Positions 57,967 to 64,000 of a stretch of 64,000 nucleotides of DNA are shown piece after piece; within the stretch, counting starts at the first letter, position 1; each line of letters begins with the position of its first letter. The position numbers and the translations under genes are program-made. Source of the DNA: Mesocentrotus franciscanus (taxonomy: Eukaryota; Echinodermata; Echinoidea; Camarodonta; Strongylocentrotidae); assembly GCA_037976565.1 (NCBI GenBank), contig CP137672.1, positions 29,104,877 to 29,168,876 of the forward strand, in the 5' to 3' direction. Under the pieces are notes generated by a model. It saw nothing but the letters and a program-made list of their open reading frames with translations, searched no databases and was not told where the DNA came from.

Positions 57967-60188
57967 GGCCGGACATACGGGTATCCAGACTTTTCGCCAA
58001 ACTGGATATACGGTTATCTACTGTTACTGTTAGTGGTCACTTAGGCCCATTAGTGACTATCATGATTTAAAAAAACATATGCTCTTCCTGGCTATTTGGG
58101 AATGTTTCAGTTTGCAATAGAAATGGAGAAACGCGCATTTTGTTGAAAATTTATAAATCACTTGTATGGAATTGAAAATAAGTCATGGTTTAATTTTATT
58201 TGGGGGCTGGCGCCCCAAGCCCCACCAGTACGCCAATGACCCCGTGTCCCTGTCTAATAATACCATATTCATACTTGTGCTACCACAGTTGACCGAGCAG
58301 TATTAGGCTTTTCAAAAAAAAATTGTCAAAATCGTCTTGTACCAAGTTTAGGCTGAAGCAATGAATGGGGGTCAAAGGCCATTTTATGTGCGTTTTATCT
58401 TTTTCAAAAGCAATTACTCACTTTTTTACATTGACTAGTAGGCAGTTGAAAAGAAAAGGTGTTAATATCAACTCAAACTCAAGAAAATGCTCATCACAAG
58501 TAAGATTTATGATATTCTCTTCGTTAATTCTTGACTTCATTCGTAACCCTTCTCACTGTGATTGAGTGATACAAAATGGAAAAGTTTTAAAGATAAAGAC
58601 CAGTTCTGGTCATGCGATTGCATTGTGAAAGAAACGTTGTGGAATCGATCAGAAAAGGTTGATCATCTAGCATATAAGTATTGGTGTGTACTGCAAGGTT
58701 CTGGAATCATCAAAATGATAAGAAATTTGGCCCAGTCTTGGTAAAGTTACAAGCACTGTACACAGAAAGATGTATATGGGACTGCGCGACCACGTGCGCG
58801 ATATCTATTTGGTCCCAATAGATATAATAATTTACCAAATATATCAATTAGTAGGCGGTTTCCCGACTTTCCCTGCAAAATTTGTATCATCACGTATTAG
58901 TCAAAACATATTCTTTCACATGATTGGTAATGAGAGCTTCCATTTCATTTTTTTGAGAGAGGGGCGTTTCCAAAACTGGTCTTTACCTTTAACTGGGATC
59001 TTATTTTTATTCAAATGAAAGTCTACTGTCGATTTCTTTGAGAATAAACATCATGTGTTCTTTCTTGCATTTAGGATTAGTAAGTAGGCCTAGTAACCTT
59101 TGAATTTGCATTCGCTATTCGAGATAAACACCGTATTATGCTCATATACGCGTGTGAAATGGCGCAACGGACAAGTAAGGAGAGAGAACTTTAATATCAT
59201 GAGACAAGAAGTTAGTAGGCTGTTCAAAATAATTAAAGGTTATCCTATGGATTGAAACAAGGTTCTGTGAATGCGCAGATATATTGCATCATTTCAAACG
59301 AGGAAGCAATGAAGCACGAGGCATAATTTAACTTTTAAAAGGATTTAAGACCAAAGAAGCACATGCATATGGCCTGACCAATGCACATTTGTTCCATCAG
59401 CCCAAACTTGGTACAAAGCGTTTTTGACACTTTTGAAAGACCCTGGTACTCAGTCATCCGTGGCAGAAATATTATAAATAGGGTATCATCGGACAGGAAA
59501 CAAGCTAATCTTCATCATAAAATAGATTTCAAAGTCATATTGGTTATGACTTTTTCATTAGGAGCTACCAAAGTTGTGTATATCTTCGATCACTTTATTT
59601 CAAAGCATTTCCTAAAAGCGGTTGTCTTTACTGAATAATGATGATGAAGAGGGTGATAAAGCTATTTAATGACGATGTGCATAGCCGACATAAAGCTGGT
59701 GATGATGATAACGATAATGGTGGTGTGATACTGGCAAAGGTTCTATAGTGACTTTGATGATAATGACAATCATGATGACGACGACGACGATGATGATGAT
59801 GTGATGTGTCTTCAGTTTATCCTCGCCAATGTGATATTTGGAGCTAAATAAATTACATGACATTCAAAGATGTTGGTTCAGTGGCTGCTCTACAGCACAT
59901 TTTTTATTTGTGTATTATCTGTTTACAACGCAACTGTCTCTGTGTATTGTGTGCGACTAACTATGAAAAGTCAAATGGCGACACTACAATGATAACGATG
60001 GTGAAGATGATGAAAGTAATGAAGATTATGATGTTAAAGCTGCTGCTGATGATGAAAGGGGTGATGATGAAGGTAGTGGAAAACAATCTTAATCTTCATT
60101 ACATTGAATACACAGACAGATGATATAGTAAAAACAACATTGGAAACAACAGAGATGTTTTCATCATAATTCAATAAGATTTGTATGT
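57967..60188. other. Mostly non-coding
   Basis: Around 58200-58240 the minus strand carries a CATTGGCGTACTGGTGGGGC terminus-like sequence. A (gat/gac)n microsatellite lies at 59690-59805 and a related one at 59985-60075. No gene is supported. Confidence 0.5.
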
Positions 60189-60192
60189 TTAA

Positions 60193-60793
60193 AGGAAATC
60201 CAATCTTAATACACGTAGTAAACTACGCTACAAGTAAGCAGAAATATCAGAGAAGCAGCTGGTGAAATTTTGACGAAATCAAAAACAAACAAAAAAGTTG
60301 TAAATTGTTTAAATGTTGGGATCGCTCTACGTATGGGCACTTCAATATGGTTGAATCGGCAGTGTCACTGTGACGAAGTGCCAGACAACTTTGAACTTTC
60401 CCATTTGTTCCAGCACACACAATTACTAAAAATTTCAATTTTCCAAATGTATCACTCAGGAGGGTCTTTTCTTTTTACAAAACCTTTGATGATACATGTA
60501 TACATGTATATGCAAACCACAATAAATTTTGAGACGAGCCCCTAGGGAGACAGTGCTTAGGAGAAAACAGAAGTTTGTGTTATTTTTGTAACCGATTAAC
60601 AGAACAGTTGTCCATGAATTACGTCACAATCCAGTGACCAAATTGTCAATTTGTGATTCACATATATTTTGTGATCTTTAATTTCAAACGCTCATAACTT
60701 TCTTATTATTGGTCAGATTTATTTCAAACTTTCGCCATTCTGTATTTTTTCCTCTTTCATACACATGAAATTATTAAAAGGTTGGATTGCCCT
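60193..60793. mobile_element. 601-bp TTAA-flanked element
   Basis: TTAA lies at 60189-60192 and 60794-60797. The ends are AGGAAATCCAATCTT and, read inward, AGGGCAATCCAACCTT. No gene. The left end is more worn than the right. Confidence 0.7.
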
Positions 60794-60797
60794 TTAA

Positions 60798-61726
60798 GAA
60801 AAGAGAGCATGTCACAACGTTACCAGACTCTAATAATTTGGCATTACAATTCATTGAACCTAATGTGAATTTAAAAGAAAGTAAGGCTCATCTAAAATTC
60901 ATATATTCATTCCTGTACAAAGAAACCCTCCTGCCTTGAAAAGTTTATGCTCTCGAAACATTTTCATGCATCAATATATAATTGAGTTTAAACAGGCCGT
61001 AATTGTGCATTGAAATTAAAAGAATATCCCCGTTTTATTCCCAAATTGAATACTGTTCTTGCTGAAATGAATGGAACACAAACACAAAATATATGTACAT
61101 ATACATGTACTTCAAATAATGCAGATATCCATGGCGATTTATACACCAATACAGTGAAGAAAAAACTGCTTCATTTATCATTATATATCATGACGTCCTA
61201 TTACAGCTGTAGGCAAATAACATGACCACTAAACTAAGGTATGAAAATAACTGCACCCGTCATTATATGTTTGCAGATATCCAAGGCGTTTAATCAGCTT
61301 CATGTTGGGAAGTTTGATGACCATACCCCTGTCGTAAACCAGCCCTATCCCAACTGCCCTTGTCCCATCCATGATAAAAAGAAAGATGAAGGAAGAAACT
61401 ATGAAATTAATAAAGCCAAGCACATACCATTTTGGATACATTTCATCATTTGGGTAAGAGCATTCCTTATCTCCTATTTTAGGAAGGAAAATAAACATCA
61501 TAAGTTTAATTCAATTACCAGTACATCCTCTGTTAAATACTCGCAATTCAGCTTGCCAAATTGCTATTGGCAATGGTGCATTCAACTGCATACAGGTGGA
61601 AGAGCAAACGTGACATGTGCATGAAATGTCCTAGAAATGCAGTATCCATGTACCCTTACATGAACATGAGATACAGCACCGTGCAAGCAGACACATTATT
61701 TTTTGGTACGAGATGGATCAGCATGT
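60798..61726. other. Downstream flank of the zinc-finger gene
   Basis: This holds the 3' side of the zinc-finger gene (minus strand). I could not fix its poly(A) site. Open frames here on either strand show no motif. Confidence 0.4.
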
Positions 61727-64000
61727 TCAATTACCCACACAGCCTGCTAATGACATTAGCAGGTTTGTAGCTCCATCCTCGTCTGACAGAATGTCCATCA
61801 TTTCTATTTCTTCCAAGGGTAATACATTCGAAGAAACATTGGAAGGTACATTTTCCTGAGCAGCGACAGTGAGGGCAGCAGAGGCAGCAGGGTTGGTAGG
61901 GGAAGAACTATTTTTGGAGCGTTTGGATCTGTTTGAGACACGAGACTTGCATGGATGTCTATGTGTCATGTGTTTTGAGGATTTGCTGGTACGAAGATGA
62001 TCATGACAGTCATCATTGGTGTCGAGATGTTCTATCAGAAGGTCCATCTTTTCAAAGATTAGACCGCACTTCTTGCAGGTACAATGTCTCCTGGAGTGAC
62101 GTTCCAACTGCCAGGGTGCTTGGAAATGCTTTGGGCAGACACTGCACTTGTAATAAAGCTGCTCTGGGTGTTCATGATGGTTTCTCAAGTGATTCCCATA
62201 ATCTCCATAGGACGGCAACAGGGCATCACATTTTCTACATTGGAATGCAACTCCTTTGTGTTGTCCCTCATGACTAATCTTTAATTTCACTGACCTAAAA
62301 TATGTCTTGCAGAAACCACACTTGTGCACCAATCGTGATTTCCTCTTGCGTTTCCTTTGGCGTTTGGCTCCTTTGGGCTGCAGCAGAACAGATCCTGTCT
62401 CAGTAATGTTTGTGTCTAGGTGAGTACTATCCTTTGGCTGTGATGATGTAAGATTCTCTGGCTCAATGAAGGCGCTGTTCATATGGGCACGCTTTTTATG
62501 AAGGTCAAGCTGGGACTGTTGTTTGAACCAGCATCCACACTGCTTACAGGTAAATACATCTTGGTGTGTCAAAACATGCAGCCTGAGATAGCTAGCGCTC
62601 TTCAGTTTCATACCACAGTGGTCACACAGGTAGTTACGGTTGTTTTCAGGATCATACAGGGTATGGACATTCTGAATATGCAAAAGGTACTTGTATTTGA
62701 AGTGAAATGTCTTGCCACACTCACCACATTCGAAACTGTCCTTCTCTCCTACACGATGCTTGGTGATTTTGTGGCGTTTGAGGTTCTGTAGATTGCTGAT
62801 GGTCATATGACAAATGTCACATTGCAGCTCCTTCTTGTGTTGCAGCACATGGTTCAGCCATGAGTTGGTGTTATAGAATGTCTTTCCGCAGTCCTCGCAG
62901 GGAAGGGGTCCGCAGTTGTGACTGTGGACATGCATAGAGAGAGCTGTAAACGAAGAGAAATCCTGGTGACACATCTGGCAAACATAATCGGTATGGCATG
63001 ATAGGTGCTTATCAAAATGCATTCTGTATCGGAAGCCATCACCACAGACTATGCATTCAAAGTAATGCTCAATCTTTTCAGCTCCGCCCTTTTTCTTGAA
63101 TCCCCTACTAAGGATGTCTTCCTTTACAGCTGTAATCTCCTCCAGAATGCTCCTGTACTTTTCTTCTGCAGGAGTGGATGCATACTGCGCACATTTCTGG
63201 CACTTCAGGCTACTTACGCCACAGTGCTTTCCACTGATGTGCTTATCTAATTGAAAGGCACTCTTGAAGATTTCAAAACACTCAGAGCACCGGAATGGTG
63301 AGGCCTTTTCGAGGTGACTTTGATCCCGATTTTTACGCCTCCTTTGTTCTTGGTTTGCTTTTTGCACTCTTCTCCCTTTTTGGACCACATTTTGCTTTAC
63401 ACTGCCTAACTCAACATCCTTTGACCGCAGGTTCCTTTGATTATGTTTCATCTTCTTTGGAGAGGGCTCTTCAAGACTTGCCGCTAGATCATCTACTACT
63501 GTACCAATATCATCATGTAGTTTCTGCCTTCTTAACTCCCTTATGCCACAGTGCTTTCCACTGATGTGCTTATCTAATTGGAAGACACTCTTGAAGATTT
63601 CAGAACACTCAGAGCACCGGAATGGTGAGGCCTTTTCGAGGTGACTTTGATCCTGATTTTTACGCCTCCTTTGTTCTTGGTTTGCTTTTTGCACTTTTCT
63701 CCCTTTTTGGACCACATTTTGCTTTATACTGCCTAACTTAACATCCTTTGACCGCAGGTTCCTTTGATTATGTTTCATCTTCTTTGGAGAGGGCTCTTCA
63801 AGACTTGCCGCTAGATCATCTACTACTGTACCAATATCATCATGTAGTTTCTGCCTTCTTAACTCCCTTACGCCACAGTGCTTTCCACTGATGTGCCTAT
63901 CTAGTTGGAAGGCACTTTTGAAGATTTCAGAACACTCAGAGCACCGGAATGGTGAGGCCTTTTCGAGGTGACTTTGATCCTGATTTTTACGCCTCCTTTG
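61727..64000 (-). CDS. Multi-C2H2 zinc-finger protein, partial at right edge
   Basis: The frame is open from the window edge to the stop at 61727, at least 757 codons, with no intron signal. The true start lies beyond 64000. The protein begins with two full 109-residue modules and part of a third, each with one C-x2-C-x12-H-x4-H finger (CSECSEIFKSVFQLDKHISG). About eleven further fingers follow, such as CEDCGKTFYNTNSWLNHVLQ, CGECGKTFHFKYKYLLHIQ and CSVCPKHFQAPWQLERHSRR. The C-terminus is basic and then acidic with EEIEMMDILSDEDGATNLLM. Such proteins bind DNA in the nucleus, usually as transcription regulators (family knowledge). Orthology is not recognised. The linkers are not the standard TGEKP type. 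Confidence 0.92.
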   Translation of the reverse strand, partial: QRRRKNQDQSHLEKASPFRCSECSEIFKSAFQLDRHISGKHCGVRELRRQKLHDDIGTVVDDLAASLEEPSPKKMKHNQRNLRSKDVKLGSIKQNVVQKGRKVQKANQEQRRRKNQDQSHLEKASPFRCSECSEIFKSVFQLDKHISGKHCGIRELRRQKLHDDIGTVVDDLAASLEEPSPKKMKHNQRNLRSKDVELGSVKQNVVQKGRRVQKANQEQRRRKNRDQSHLEKASPFRCSECFEIFKSAFQLDKHISGKHCGVSSLKCQKCAQYASTPAEEKYRSILEEITAVKEDILSRGFKKKGGAEKIEHYFECIVCGDGFRYRMHFDKHLSCHTDYVCQMCHQDFSSFTALSMHVHSHNCGPLPCEDCGKTFYNTNSWLNHVLQHKKELQCDICHMTISNLQNLKRHKITKHRVGEKDSFECGECGKTFHFKYKYLLHIQNVHTLYDPENNRNYLCDHCGMKLKSASYLRLHVLTHQDVFTCKQCGCWFKQQSQLDLHKKRAHMNSAFIEPENLTSSQPKDSTHLDTNITETGSVLLQPKGAKRQRKRKRKSRLVHKCGFCKTYFRSVKLKISHEGQHKGVAFQCRKCDALLPSYGDYGNHLRNHHEHPEQLYYKCSVCPKHFQAPWQLERHSRRHCTCKKCGLIFEKMDLLIEHLDTNDDCHDHLRTSKSSKHMTHRHPCKSRVSNRSKRSKNSSSPTNPAASAALTVAAQENVPSNVSSNVLPLEEIEMMDILSDEDGATNLLMSLAGCVGN
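63200..64000 (-). repeat. 327-bp coding tandem repeat in the zinc-finger gene
   Basis: Units at 63452-63778 (complete), 63200-63451 (84 codons) and 63779-64000 (74 codons, cut by the window edge) are about 95% identical and exactly 109 codons apart. Each unit has a basic part (RNLRSKDV, NVVQKGRKVQKANQEQRRRK), one finger and an acidic tail (DDIGTVVDDLAASLEEPSP). The frame is kept, so unit number may vary between alleles. Confidence 0.93.

Noticed and set aside
61933..63564. Plus-strand open frames of 60-114 codons
   Set aside because: They are antisense shadows of the zinc-finger coding sequence.

Overview
The window is eukaryotic and almost certainly from an echinoderm, most likely a sea urchin. 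It is AT-rich and intron-rich. It contains a Death-NACHT-LRR (NLR) receptor gene of the kind greatly expanded in echinoids, a long-ORF C2H2 zinc-finger gene, Ty3/gypsy and CR1/L2-like retroelements, tRNA-derived SINEs and many non-autonomous DNA transposons. No bacterial-type operon, CRISPR array or rRNA is present. The species is an inference; the gene and repeat identities come from motifs read in the sequence.

Layout. 1-1.27 kb: GC-rich sequence of unknown nature. 1.27-3.51 kb: a decayed LINE (endonuclease domain, remnant RT, AAATC-rich tail). 3.57-5.72 kb: two arrays of one 15-bp repeat in opposite orientation. 6.4-11.3 kb and 18.8-20.05 kb: two copies of one dispersed repeat. The first copy is split by a 3.85-kb hAT-type element (8-bp target duplication), which in turn holds a 5-bp-TSD element (with a C2H2 zinc-finger remnant, a MITE and a TA-flanked element) and a TTAA-flanked hairpin element. 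12.12-17.40 kb: a gypsy retrotransposon with both LTRs and a 5-bp TSD, reading on the minus strand and full of frameshifts. 20-30 kb: mostly non-coding, with several small transposons. 30.1-42.7 kb: the NLR gene on the minus strand. 43-61 kb: repeats, including a self-nested TTA-flanked family (44.4-46.1 kb), a GC-rich tandem array split by a second hAT-type element (53.5-55.7 kb), a 1.5-kb inverted repeat (56.5-58.0 kb), more TTAA elements and LINE pieces. 61.7-64.0 kb: a multi-zinc-finger gene on the minus strand, running off the right edge.

Only two cellular genes can be supported. The NLR gene has exon phases that fit at the start (Death exons) and in the LRR part, but carries two frameshifts in the NACHT exon and one in an LRR exon, so it is a pseudogene or a locus with assembly indels. 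The zinc-finger gene has a clean reading frame and shows recent tandem duplication of a 109-residue module.

The most notable structure is the layered transposon nest at 7.27-11.13 kb. Three of its layers can be read directly from target-site duplications, and two of them are also supported by paralogous empty sites inside this same window.
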